The notes: a model not told the origin generated them from the sequence alone. Positions 14,318-21,371 are shown, counted from the stretch's first letter. The stretch: 34,897 bases of DNA from Synergistaceae bacterium (GCA_031257775.1 JAIROA010000042.1:1-34897); one strand, 5' to 3'. Made by a program: numbers and translations.

Positions 14318-15449
14318 GCTGATCCCCCTCCCAGGCGCCGAATGCCGCTTTCATGAAGTCTCCGCACCCGGCCCGGCCTGGCCCCAAAGCGGCGTAAAGG
14401 GCGCCAAGCGCAAGCGATATCTCCGGCCATCTCACGTCGTGGTAATGAGACATCCTGATTATTTTCCCCTTTAGCTGAGCCTGGCCGCCAGCCGTGTCGA
14501 TCCCCATGGCCTTGAGGGCTTTCGAGACAGAGGATATGTCCCCTGACGGAAAGGAAAACGCGGTCACTCCCGGCGAGCGGAAATTCACGTCCTTCACAAA
14601 CAGGCTGAAGCCGAGCGCCTCCATGCCTGCCGCGAGGGCGGACGCGGCACGGCGGCGGAGATCGAACCAGCCGTCGATAAGTATTTCGTCAAGCGCCGCG
14701 TCGAGGGCGTAATAGAGGGATACCGGCGGTGTGTAGGGGTTTTCCGGCGCGTCCTTGTCAAGGACTTTCCTCTGGCGTTCGAGGTCGAAATAATAGCTGG
14801 GGCACGTTCTTTCGGAGACGGCCTTCCATCCTCTCTCCGATAGCCAGACGAACGCGAGCCCCGGAGGCGTCAAGAGCCCTTTCTGCGAGGCCGTTGCGAG
14901 CCCGTCAATCCCCCACTCTTCTGGGAAGCAGGGCATCGCGCCGACTGAGCTGACGCCATCCACTAAGACGATCGGCCGCTTCTCCTTTGGAATGGCCGCG
15001 ATGATCCTGTCTATGGGGTTGAGAACGCCAGTCGAGGTCTCATTCTGAGTAAGCAAAAGGACACCGCATTCAGGATTGGCGGCAACGGCATCGGCCACTG
15101 CCTCCGGCGCCACGCCCTCCCCTGGCGCTATGTCGACGCGGACGATCTCGGTACCGTGAAGCTCCGCTATCTCGCGGAAGCGATCGCCGAAAACGCCGCA
15201 GGACACCGAGAGTGCCTTTACGCCAGGCCCCGCGAAGGAAGCCGCAAGGCTTTCAAGCGCCCCGGTGCCTGAAGCCGGAAAAATGACGGTCCTGCCGCCG
15301 CTCCTCAAAAGACGGGCGAGTTTTGCCTCTATGGAGAGGAAAAGGCCCGAAAAATCACCGCCCCTGTGCCCTATGAGCGGCCTGGCCTGGCTTCTGGAGA
15401 CATCCGGCGATACTGGGACAGGTCCTGGAGTCATCAAGTACTTGTTCAT
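14304..15449 (-). CDS. Class V PLP aminotransferase, probable phosphoserine aminotransferase substitute
   Basis: A 381-residue fold-type I PLP enzyme of the serine-pyruvate/alanine-glyoxylate aminotransferase group. The N-terminus MTPGPVPVSPDV, the phosphate region FPASGTGALE, the PLP-pyridine Asp in VLVDGVSSVG and the Schiff-base Lys190 in TASQKGLLTPPG are all present. The C-terminal domain ends with the small-domain strand KIIRMSHYH. It is not classical SerC by motif. Several lineages use this group for the phosphohydroxypyruvate transamination, and here it is the first gene before serA and a phosphatase. Serine-glyoxylate or serine-pyruvate transamination remains possible. The SD AGGAGG lies seven bases before the ATG. 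A Ser-rich leader peptide and a terminator precede it. Confidence 0.88.
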   Translation of the reverse strand: MNKYLMTPGPVPVSPDVSRSQARPLIGHRGGDFSGLFLSIEAKLARLLRSGGRTVIFPASGTGALESLAASFAGPGVKALSVSCGVFGDRFREIAELHGTEIVRVDIAPGEGVAPEAVADAVAANPECGVLLLTQNETSTGVLNPIDRIIAAIPKEKRPIVLVDGVSSVGAMPCFPEEWGIDGLATASQKGLLTPPGLAFVWLSERGWKAVSERTCPSYYFDLERQRKVLDKDAPENPYTPPVSLYYALDAALDEILIDGWFDLRRRAASALAAGMEALGFSLFVKDVNFRSPGVTAFSFPSGDISSVSKALKAMGIDTAGGQAQLKGKIIRMSHYHDVRWPEISLALGALYAALGPGRAGCGDFMKAAFGAWEGDQHGDV

Positions 15450-15479
15450 GCAATAACCTCCTATGTAAGATAAATTTAA

Positions 15480-15493
15480 CGGCAGAAATGCCG
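15480..15493. repeat. Short hairpin between the attenuator terminator and the aminotransferase gene
   Basis: CGGCA and TGCCG pair around a 4-base loop immediately after the terminator U-run on the minus strand. It may influence read-through transcripts or act as a 5' structure near the ribosome binding site 20 bases further on. Confidence 0.4.
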
Positions 15494-15525
15494 AAAAAAA
15501 GACGAGGCGCCTTTCGGTCCTCGTC
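15494..15525 (-). terminator. Attenuator terminator in the serine operon leader
   Basis: On the minus strand GACGAGG (15525-15519) pairs with CCTCGTC (15507-15501), with an inner CC/GG pair and a GAAA loop, followed by seven T residues. It lies before the aminotransferase gene and after the Ser-rich leader frame, so it must be bypassed for the operon to be expressed. Its 5' arm, GGGACGAGG (15527-15519), is complementary to CCTCGCCC in the leader-peptide codons (15616-15609) with one bulged A. Confidence 0.85.
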
Positions 15526-15531
15526 CCGTAA

Positions 15532-15571
15532 ACTCGATGTATCTTTATTGTCTCTTAAATCGAGCGGATTG
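15532..15571 (-). promoter_or_regulatory. Leader hairpin ahead of the attenuator terminator
   Basis: CTCGAT and ATCGAG on the minus strand form a 6-bp stem with a 20-base A/T-rich loop between the leader peptide stop and the terminator. If the proposed antiterminator helix forms, this hairpin lies inside its loop; it may pause polymerase while the ribosome moves along the leader. Confidence 0.45.
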
Positions 15572-15596
15572 TCAGATTAAGCTTTCTTTCTCCAAA

Positions 15597-15722
15597 TCAA
15601 ACTCTCCAGGGCGAGGCATCAGGAAACCGGGCGGTTCCGTCAGAAGATCCGGAACAACCGGAAGAGAACCGTCCTATCCCAAAACTCGAAATGAAAACTG
15701 ATTTGAGCGCCCTGTCCAACAA
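15597..15722 (-). CDS. Serine-rich leader peptide (putative attenuator)
   Basis: A 41-codon open frame starts at one of two adjacent TTG codons (15722 or 15719). GGGGAGGG (15736-15729) is six bases upstream, an excellent ribosome binding site placed about 20 nt after the predicted transcription start. Nine of 41 residues are serine, concentrated in ISSFGIGRFSSGCSGSSD (residues 11-28), and different Ser codons are used. The TGA is followed after about 70 nt by an intrinsic terminator. The codons at residues 36-38 contain CCTCGCCC, complementary to the terminator's 5' arm. Ribosome stalling at the Ser codons would leave that segment free to form an antiterminator. The downstream genes make serine, so amino-acid-specific attenuation is the natural reading. 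No protein function beyond this is expected. Confidence 0.65.
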   Translation of the reverse strand: MLDRALKSVFISSFGIGRFSSGCSGSSDGTARFPDASPWRV

Positions 15723-15762
15723 TTTCTTCCCTCCCCGATTTGATCTCGCACTGAACGATGAA

Positions 15763-15791
15763 CTTATACCATCAATCCGCAAGCATGTCAA
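15763..15791 (-). promoter_or_regulatory. Consensus sigma-70 promoter of the serine operon
   Basis: On the minus strand a perfect TTGACA (15791-15786), a 17-bp spacer and TATAAG (15768-15763, 5 of 6) predict transcription from about 15757. The transcript would carry a roughly 300-nt leader before the aminotransferase. It contains no translation start upstream of the leader peptide SD. Confidence 0.8.
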
Positions 15792-15792
15792 T

Positions 15793-15820
15793 CTAAAATC
15801 CCATCGCTAAAATCCCATCG
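15793..15820 (-). repeat. Tandem 14-bp direct repeat abutting the serine operon -35 box
   Basis: CGATGGGATTTTAG (minus strand) occurs twice without a gap, at 15820-15807 and 15806-15793. One base separates it from TTGACA. The position suits an activator site or upstream element, but a slippage duplication at the end of a decayed frame would look the same. Confidence 0.7.
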
Positions 15821-15954
15821 CCGGGCGTAAGATAGCGCGGGCCGGCAAGCTCATTTTCAATGATCTTTGGCAACCCTCCATCACCCAGTGACGCAAGAAT
15901 GGCTTTATAAAGCGTCTTATCCCGTTCGAGGTCTGCATAACCAAAAGATACTCT
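15793..15954 (-). pseudogene. Possible C-terminal gene remnant
   Basis: A 53-codon minus-strand frame ends at a TAG at 15793-15795 and reads like genuine protein: IRVSFGYADLERDK, then LYKAILASLGDGGLPK and a GPRYLTPGDGILAMGF end. It has no start codon; upstream it dissolves into A/T-rich DNA that contains the opposite-strand promoter. It may be the tail of a deleted gene. The first residues recall the C-terminal strand of PLP aminotransferases, but I cannot assign a family. Confidence 0.35.
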
Positions 15955-15976
15955 AATAAAAAAATGAAAAATAAAA

Positions 15977-16005
15977 ATGACGCATTATTACAGAAGTGTT
16001 ATAAT
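15977..16005 (+). promoter_or_regulatory. Predicted promoter of the GlcG/HbpS-like gene
   Basis: ATGACG (15977-15982, 4 of 6 to the -35 consensus), a 17-bp spacer and a perfect TATAAT (16000-16005). Transcription would start near 16012. That places the upstream ATG at 15964 outside the transcript and supports the internal start at 16081. Confidence 0.6.
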
Positions 16006-16080
16006 GCAGAAACCGATCGAAACAACGCTGAAGCAACTGCAACACAAATCACTCTGGTTCTGAAAGGGGAGGTCGCACAG

Positions 16081-16545
16081 ATGGTTGACGTCATAACCAT
16101 GGATCAGGCAATTGCTGCCGTTCAAGCGAGCATTGAGAAGGCAAAGTCGATGAAGGTGCCGGTAATAGTGACCGTAGTTGACGCGGGAGGGCACGTGATC
16201 GCCCAGTTGAGGATGGATAAGGCGATGCTCATTTCCATACGGATCTCGCAGAAAAAGGCGGAGACGAGCGCTTTGTCCTTCATGGCGACGGATTCCTTGG
16301 CAGCCCGCTCGACGCCCGGCGCTGAACTGTATGGAATTCAGGAGAGCAGCTGCGGCGAGCTCGTCATCTTTGGCGGCGGCTTCCCGGTGAGGCGCAAGGG
16401 CGACGTCATTGGAGGAATCGGAGTCAGCGGCGGTTCGGTGGAGGAAGACATGATAATTGCCAGAGCAGGCCTCGCGGTCCTTGAAGGCGCTTCAGAAGCA
16501 GCGGCGCCCGTAAAAAGAAGGGGCGGCAGAAAAGCAAAGCAGTAA
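16081..16545 (+). CDS. GlcG/HbpS-family (DUF336-like) protein
   Basis: A roughly 154-residue soluble protein of the GlcG/HbpS fold. It has an N-terminal helix (MDQAIAAVQASIEKAKSM), strands around VIVTVVDAGGHVIAQLRMD, the ISIRISQKKAETSAL helix, and the FGGGFPVRRKGDVIGGIGVSGGSVEED signature that characterises the family. Members bind heme or cobalamin-like ligands, or sit beside glycolate, propanediol and other catabolic genes; the role here is not fixed by context. The C-terminus is unusually basic (KRRGGRKAKQ). The ATG at 16081 is chosen over 15964 because AGGGGAGG precedes it by eight bases and the promoter lies between the two. Confidence 0.85.
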   Translation: MVDVITMDQAIAAVQASIEKAKSMKVPVIVTVVDAGGHVIAQLRMDKAMLISIRISQKKAETSALSFMATDSLAARSTPGAELYGIQESSCGELVIFGGGFPVRRKGDVIGGIGVSGGSVEEDMIIARAGLAVLEGASEAAAPVKRRGGRKAKQ

Positions 16546-16557
16546 AAATTTATCAAT

Positions 16558-16600
16558 AAAAAACAGGCCTGGAGGGCTTTGCGCCTTCCCGGCCTGTTTT
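16558..16600. terminator. Bidirectional intrinsic terminator
   Basis: AAACAGGCC (16561-16569) pairs with GGCCTGTTT (16591-16599), and the stem continues inward for seven more pairs after one mismatch. T-runs flank both sides: four T on the plus strand and six on the minus. It serves the GlcG-like gene on one side and the truA end of the long ribosomal/ECF unit on the other. Confidence 0.9.
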
Positions 16601-16621
16601 CATGCTGATTTGAAATCAAGA

Positions 16622-17422
16622 TCAGCCCCAGCGGATATTTTCCGGGTAACGGACCTTCCACATGAAAAGCCCTGAAGGCGAAGGCGTTGCGGCGCTTTCA
16701 TCCCGTCCGGCTTTGCCTTCCAAAAGACGCGCGATCTTTGCCTCATCAAATTTCCCTCTCGCGACTTCCATGAGGTTTCCCGCCATGATGCGGACCATGT
16801 TGGTCAGAAAAGCGTTTGCCTCAACGCGAAACACTATGAGATTGCCTCGGACGCGAAGGCTCGAACGCGTTACGGTCCGCAGGGCCGTCTCAGGGACGTC
16901 AGCCTTGCGGCAGAAAGCCCTGAAGTCATGCGTCCCTATGAAGGCCTTAGCCGCCGAGGCCGCTTTGCTCCAGTCAAACCGCGTCCCCGGCTGCCAGAGG
17001 ACGTACGGTTTCATGTGAGGATAACAGACCGATGAGTTCCAGATGAAATACCTGTACTCCCTCAAAACAGCGCTCCTTCTGGCGTGAAAGCCCTCCGGAA
17101 CCGCCGTGGCCCTCATAACGGCAACGGGCTCGGGGAGTTTCGCGTTCAGCGCAAGCACGAGCCTGCGCGGCGACCATTCCTTTGAAAGAACGACGCTCGC
17201 TATTTGAGCGCGGGCGTGAACCCCGGCATCCGTGCGCCCTGCACCGTTTACCCTGGGGCCCATTCCCCGGCAGCCACGCTCGCCAAGCTCGAAAAAAGCG
17301 CGCTCGAGGGCATCCTGCACGCCTGTGCCTCCCGGCTGTGACTGCCAGCCGGCGAAACGCCCGCCGTCATATGAAACCTCAAGCGCGTAATTGAAGGAGT
17401 TTTCTAACGTTTCCTCCGGCAT
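16622..17422 (-). CDS. truA: tRNA pseudouridine(38-40) synthase
   Basis: This enzyme isomerises uridines 38-40 in the tRNA anticodon arm. It is 266 residues, the normal length for TruA. The catalytic Asp65 is in NGAGRTDAGVHA. Other family blocks are YDGGRFAGWQSQPGG, FHARRSAVLREYRY, GTHDFRAFCR and ANAFLTNMVRIMAGNLMEVARGK. The ATG at 17422 shares its A with the ecfT stop (TGATG), so translation is coupled. A longer frame to 17569 would run through the ecfT 3' end and is rejected. It is the last gene of the rplQ-ecfA-ecfA-ecfT-truA tail and is followed by a strong terminator. Confidence 0.95.
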   Translation of the reverse strand: MPEETLENSFNYALEVSYDGGRFAGWQSQPGGTGVQDALERAFFELGERGCRGMGPRVNGAGRTDAGVHARAQIASVVLSKEWSPRRLVLALNAKLPEPVAVMRATAVPEGFHARRSAVLREYRYFIWNSSVCYPHMKPYVLWQPGTRFDWSKAASAAKAFIGTHDFRAFCRKADVPETALRTVTRSSLRVRGNLIVFRVEANAFLTNMVRIMAGNLMEVARGKFDEAKIARLLEGKAGRDESAATPSPSGLFMWKVRYPENIRWG

Positions 17423-18249
17423 CAAATAGCAACGAATCCTAAAAAGTATGAACGATCCAGCAAAACGACGGCCGTTATGAAGGCAAGCAGGCCTAAAATC
17501 GCGGCAGTCTCCTTGCCGCTCCAGACAAGGGGATTGAGGCGCGTGCGTGCCATCCCCGGGACGTAGCATCTGGACTCCATCGCGATCGCGAGATTTTCGG
17601 CCCTCTGGAAAACGAGTATGAAAAGCGGTATCAGCACAGGTATGAAGCTCCTTGCCCGCTTCAGGAGGCCCCCGCTCTCGAAATCCGCCCCCCTTGAAAG
17701 CTGTGCCTTCAGGATTCTGTCCGTCTCCTCAAAGAGCGTTGGGATGAATCGGAGCGCTATCGTCATCATCACGGCCATTTCAGAGGACGGGAAGCCGATT
17801 TTGGAAAGCGGCGAAAGAAGGCGCTCCAGCCCGTCGGAAAACGCCATCGGGTTCGTGGTCATCATGAGCATTGAGGCGAATACCACGAGGAAAAAGAGCC
17901 TCATGCCCATCTCGAACGCAGTCATGAGGCCCTCCTCCGTTACTTTGAGGAATCCGGCCTGGAAAACGGCTCGCCCGGGAGTCCAGAAAAGGTTGAGCAG
18001 GGCCGTTATGGCTACGAGAAAAAGGATAGGGCGCGCCGACTTAAGTATCGTTTTAAGGGATATTCCGGAAAGCGCCGGAAGAGCCAGCAGGAAAATCCCC
18101 CACAGCACCAGGTCAGGGATTTTGCTGGCCATAAAAAGCCCGGTGATCAATAGGAATGTCGAAATGATCTTGCATCTTGGATCGAGCCGATGCAGGAGGG
18201 AATCCCCAGGTATGAACTGTCCAAGTGAAATGCCGCTCAGAAACTGCAT
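17422..18249 (-). CDS. ecfT: Energy-coupling factor transporter transmembrane protein
   Basis: This is the membrane scaffold of a group II ECF vitamin/metal transporter, joining two ATPases to interchangeable substrate-binding S proteins. It has about five or six hydrophobic helices. The two cytoplasmic coupling motifs are in ILKAQLSRGADFES and AMESRCYVPGMARTRL; the second is the less canonical A-R-G form. The N-terminal PGDSLLHRLDPRCKI segment is typical. The ATG at 18249 is favoured for family alignment and overlaps the ecfA2 end by 13 bases; a frame start at 18282 is possible. No S component is encoded in the window, as expected for group II modules. Confidence 0.92.
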   Translation of the reverse strand: MQFLSGISLGQFIPGDSLLHRLDPRCKIISTFLLITGLFMASKIPDLVLWGIFLLALPALSGISLKTILKSARPILFLVAITALLNLFWTPGRAVFQAGFLKVTEEGLMTAFEMGMRLFFLVVFASMLMMTTNPMAFSDGLERLLSPLSKIGFPSSEMAVMMTIALRFIPTLFEETDRILKAQLSRGADFESGGLLKRARSFIPVLIPLFILVFQRAENLAIAMESRCYVPGMARTRLNPLVWSGKETAAILGLLAFITAVVLLDRSYFLGFVAI

Positions 18250-19118
18250 GTGTCCTGCCTTTCGCCGGCAATCCCAGCGCAAGGGCGCCGCTCTTCAATT
18301 TTTTTTATGATCGTGCCGATATCGCTCGTGAGATCGAGCGTTATCCCCCGCTCCCTCAATCCGGCGGCGAACTGAACCAGCGGCGGCATTACAAGGCCCC
18401 GCACCGGGTTTTCGAGCAGGTATTGAGCTATCTCCTCCGGCGCCCCGCCAGCAACGCTCATGCCGTTTTCAAGGACGAGCAGCCTGTCGCTGTGGTCGAG
18501 CGCCGATTGGAGGTCGTGCGTCACCTGGATCACGGCAAGCCCCTCCGAGCGAAGTTTCTTAAGGAGCCTGATCAGCTCGTTTATCCCCGGGGCGTCAAGC
18601 CCGGCAGTCGGCTCGTCCAGGACGAGATAGTCCGGCTTCATCGCGATTACCGAGGCCATCGCTACCCTCCTCTGCTGCCCGCCGGATAGAGAGAACGGAT
18701 TCGCGCCGAGCAGATCCGGCTCAAGGCCGACGGAAGAAACGGCATAATCGACGCACTGCTCCAGCTCTTCGCCGGAAGCGCCCCAGTTTGCCGGGGCGAA
18801 AGCGATCTCATCCCTGGCTGTCTCGGCAAAAAACTGCTGCTCCGGGTACTGGAAGACAAGGCCGACCTTCCGCCTGAGCTCTCTTAAGCCCTTTGCCTTC
18901 GGCGTCACTTGGACGCCGTCTATCTCCACCAGCCCGGACTGCGGAATCAGAAGCGCGTTCATGTGCTGCGCAAGCGTCGACTTCCCGCTGCCCGTGTGGC
19001 CGACGATCGAGACCCATTCCCCGCGGCTGACGCTGACGGATACGTCTTTAAGGGCAAGGGCCTCCGATGGCGTCCCGGAATTGTACGAGTAGCTAAGATG
19101 CTCTATTATCACAGACAT
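18237..19118 (-). CDS. ecfA2: Energy-coupling factor transporter ATP-binding protein (second copy)
   Basis: One of the two ATPases that drive ECF-type uptake. From the ATG at 19118 it has Walker A GHTGSGKST, the Q-loop FQYPEQQFF, the signature LSGGQQRRVA, Walker B YLVLDEPTAGLD and the switch His in QVTHDLQ. A C-terminal extension of about 60 residues contains a charged, basic end (KKIEERRPC). The start overlaps the ecfA1 stop by ten bases. A longer frame up to 19271 is only a shadow of the neighbouring gene. Together with EcfA1 and EcfT it would form the asymmetric ATPase heterodimer. Confidence 0.93.
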   Translation of the reverse strand: MSVIIEHLSYSYNSGTPSEALALKDVSVSVSRGEWVSIVGHTGSGKSTLAQHMNALLIPQSGLVEIDGVQVTPKAKGLRELRRKVGLVFQYPEQQFFAETARDEIAFAPANWGASGEELEQCVDYAVSSVGLEPDLLGANPFSLSGGQQRRVAMASVIAMKPDYLVLDEPTAGLDAPGINELIRLLKKLRSEGLAVIQVTHDLQSALDHSDRLLVLENGMSVAGGAPEEIAQYLLENPVRGLVMPPLVQFAAGLRERGITLDLTSDIGTIIKKIEERRPCAGIAGERQDTCSF

Positions 19119-19930
19119 AGCGCGCCAAGCATGGAATCCACGTCCGGAAGGGTTCCTCCGGGCAAAAGCCCGCGCCCGAGAAGCTCCCTGTAAAGAGCCA
19201 CGCCGGGCGGTTCCTCGAAACTCCAGTCTCTGTACGCGCCGTCGAAAAAATCGCCGGGCGAGCCGTCCCATACCGCTCTTCCGGCATCGATCACGACAAC
19301 CCTGTCAGACTGTATGGCTTCCTCCATCCTGTGGGTTATCTGAACTATCGTCATCCCCGAAAGCTTCAGGCTGCCGAGGCAGGACAGGAAGGAGAGCCTC
19401 CCTTCCGGGTCGAGCATAGACGTCGACTCGTCCAGAAGCAGCGCGGCGGGCTCGAGCGCCAGAGCGCCGGCTAGCGCAAGACGCTGCTTTTGCCCGCCGG
19501 AAAGAGAAAAAGAGCCCTTACGCCGCTCATTCAGGAGGCCCGCAAGCCCGAGCGCCCTGTCGACACGCCTTTTTATCTCAGAAGAGGGGAGACCAAGATT
19601 TTCCGGGCCGAAAGCCACGTCTTCTTCCACGATGGAGGCGACTATCTGATCCTCAGGGTTTTGAAAAACCAATGAGACGTTGCGCCTGATATCCGGGATA
19701 AGCGCCTCCTCCCTCGTATTGGCGCCCATCACAAAACAATCGCCCTGCGCAGGTATCAGCAGGGCGTTACAAATTTTAGCCAGGGTCGACTTGCCGGATC
19801 CGTTCGCTCCGACAAGGGCGACCCACTCCCCCTCCGAAACCTCCAGGTCGACGCCGCGCAAAGCATAGAAAGAAGCGCCGGGGTAGGCGAATTCCACCCC
19901 TCGGAGAGAGAATATAGGATCCTTGCCCAT
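19109..19930 (-). CDS. ecfA1: Energy-coupling factor transporter ATP-binding protein
   Basis: A 273-residue ABC ATPase of the ECF module. Walker A is GANGSGKST (41-49), the Q-loop is FQNPEDQIVA and the signature is LSGGQKQRLA. Walker B is ALLLDESTSMLDP, with Ser in place of the usual Pro after Glu, as is common in this subfamily. The switch is QITHRMEE. It begins four bases after the rplQ stop, so the transporter genes are attached to the end of the ribosomal alpha operon, as in many Firmicutes. Which of the two ATPases is EcfA1 or EcfA2 is assigned by order and by the DES motif. Confidence 0.93.
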   Translation of the reverse strand: MGKDPIFSLRGVEFAYPGASFYALRGVDLEVSEGEWVALVGANGSGKSTLAKICNALLIPAQGDCFVMGANTREEALIPDIRRNVSLVFQNPEDQIVASIVEEDVAFGPENLGLPSSEIKRRVDRALGLAGLLNERRKGSFSLSGGQKQRLALAGALALEPAALLLDESTSMLDPEGRLSFLSCLGSLKLSGMTIVQITHRMEEAIQSDRVVVIDAGRAVWDGSPGDFFDGAYRDWSFEEPPGVALYRELLGRGLLPGGTLPDVDSMLGALCL

Positions 19931-19934
19931 GCCG

Positions 19935-20291
19935 CTACTCTACCAGCTCTATTACCGCCATGGGGGAAGCGTCCCCTACCCTGCTCCCGAGCTTGACAAT
20001 TCGCGTGTATCCGCCGTTTCTGGCGGAAAAGCGCGGAGCAAGACTGTCAAACAACGTGTTAACGGCAGCTTTGTGCGGCATACGCGCGATGACAAGCCTG
20101 CGGTCGGTCAGCGTGCCGGACTTTGCCTTCGTTATGAGTTTCTCCGCGACGCGGCGTAGTTCCTTCGCCCTCGTCACGGTCGTCACAATGCTTCCTTCTA
20201 CAAAAAGGCTCGCCGCAAGGTTTCCAAGCATCGCGCGCCTGTGCGAGCCGTAGCGTCCCAGACGCCTCTGATTCATTCTATGTCTCATCAA
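19935..20291 (-). CDS. rplQ: 50S ribosomal protein L17
   Basis: A 118-residue large-subunit protein near the peptide exit-tunnel rim. It starts [12 protein letters not shown] and continues with the family's [35 protein letters not shown] and [25 protein letters not shown] blocks. The length is normal. It lies 12 bp after rpoA and four bases before ecfA1, so it is probably part of one transcript with both. Confidence 0.97.
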   Translation of the reverse strand: MMRHRMNQRRLGRYGSHRRAMLGNLAASLFVEGSIVTTVTRAKELRRVAEKLITKAKSGTLTDRRLVIARMPHKAAVNTLFDSLAPRFSARNGGYTRIVKLGSRVGDASPMAVIELVE

Positions 20292-20303
20292 GTACGCCCC
20301 TTT

Positions 20304-21317
20304 CTAATCCTCTGCGTCTTCGTCGATTTCGCCGGACAATGTAAGGTCAAACTTCGTCAGTTTTTCCTCTATTTCACGGAGGGATATCTTGCCTAAGTTG
20401 CGTATCTTAAGAAGATCCTCGCGCGAACGGGAAACGAGTTCGCCTATGTAATGCACCCCGCCCCTCATAAGGCAGTTCTCGCTGCGGACCGAAAGTTCCA
20501 GGTCGCGCACCGGCTTTGAGTAGGCCGGATTGTCCCCCAGCTTGAGGAAACCTTTGACGAACGCATCGCCGGAGGGCTTCTCCACAGGCTTTGCCTGCTC
20601 GTGGCTCTTTATCTCTGTTACGGTTTCCGGATCTCCGGCCGCTACCGCCATCGCAATGTTCATAAAATAATCGCGGAGTATGACCGAAGCTTCCTTGATG
20701 GCTTCCTCGGGGGACACGACGCCGTTCGTCCATATTTCAAGGGCCAGGCTGTCGTAGTCCGTCCTCTGCCCCATCCGTTTATCCTGCACCTCATACTTGA
20801 CTCTCTTGGCAGGCGAAAAAATCGCGTCTACAAGAAGGGCATCAACCGGAAGATAAACGGGGCGCGGGCGGTCAAGCGACGCATATCCTGTCCCGCACTC
20901 CACGTAAAAGTCCATCGAGAGCTTGGCGCCTTTCTCAAGGTGGCAGATCACCGCGTCCGGATCAGGAAATTCTATCTCGCTGTCCTTCTGTATGTCGGAT
21001 GCCGTCACGACCTTCGGGCCTTCCGTCTCGAGGTGCAGTATCCTGAACTCCCGCGAGAAGGACCTTACAGGGACGTGCTTTACGTTCATCAATAGTTCAA
21101 TCATATCTTCCCTTACGCCCGGCACAGTCGTGAACTCGTGCAAAATGCCGTCGACCCTGATAGCCGTGATTGCCGCGCCTGATATTGAAGACAGGAGAAC
21201 TCTCCGCAGCGAGTTCCCTAACGTTACCCCGTATCCACGTTCCAGGGGCTCTATGACAACTCTGCCATATGAAGAGGTGCTTTCCTCTACAATAATCTCA
21301 TAGCGGGCGTGTTCCAA
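20304..21317 (-). CDS. rpoA: DNA-directed RNA polymerase subunit alpha
   Basis: About 337 residues from the chosen start. The N-terminal assembly domain shows EPLERGYGVTLGNSLRRVLLSSISG (the dimerisation helix H1 region). The C-terminal domain (about 265-330), which contacts UP elements and activators, ends with LKIRNLGKISLREIEEKL. The start is probably the TTG at 21317, five bases after GGTGGGG; another in-frame TTG at 21335 contains that SD within its own codons. No rpsD lies between rpsK and rpoA. The alpha CTD is complete, which matters for possible UP-element control at promoters in this genome. Confidence 0.96.
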   Translation of the reverse strand: MEHARYEIIVEESTSSYGRVVIEPLERGYGVTLGNSLRRVLLSSISGAAITAIRVDGILHEFTTVPGVREDMIELLMNVKHVPVRSFSREFRILHLETEGPKVVTASDIQKDSEIEFPDPDAVICHLEKGAKLSMDFYVECGTGYASLDRPRPVYLPVDALLVDAIFSPAKRVKYEVQDKRMGQRTDYDSLALEIWTNGVVSPEEAIKEASVILRDYFMNIAMAVAAGDPETVTEIKSHEQAKPVEKPSGDAFVKGFLKLGDNPAYSKPVRDLELSVRSENCLMRGGVHYIGELVSRSREDLLKIRNLGKISLREIEEKLTKFDLTLSGEIDEDAED

Positions 21318-21371
21318 AGTTTCCCCACCTTTCAAATATACGTCCCAACGCTTAATTGCCTATACTTACAA

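Noticed and set aside
15490-15760. T-box riboswitch ahead of the serine operon
   Set aside because: No match to the T-box core (UGGNACCGCG) lies before the terminator; GGAACCGC at about 15630 is inside the leader peptide codons and not adjacent to the terminator arm.
15597-15791. Leader frame beginning at the ATG at 15791
   Set aside because: That ATG overlaps the -35 box and would lie upstream of the predicted transcript start; the TTG codons after GGGGAGGG fit better.
15964-16080. Longer N-terminus of the GlcG-like protein
   Set aside because: A TATAAT promoter element lies within it and the strong SD is just before 16081.
16622-17569. 49-residue N-terminal extension of TruA
   Set aside because: It overlaps the ecfT 3' end in another frame; family homology begins at the coupled ATG at 17422.
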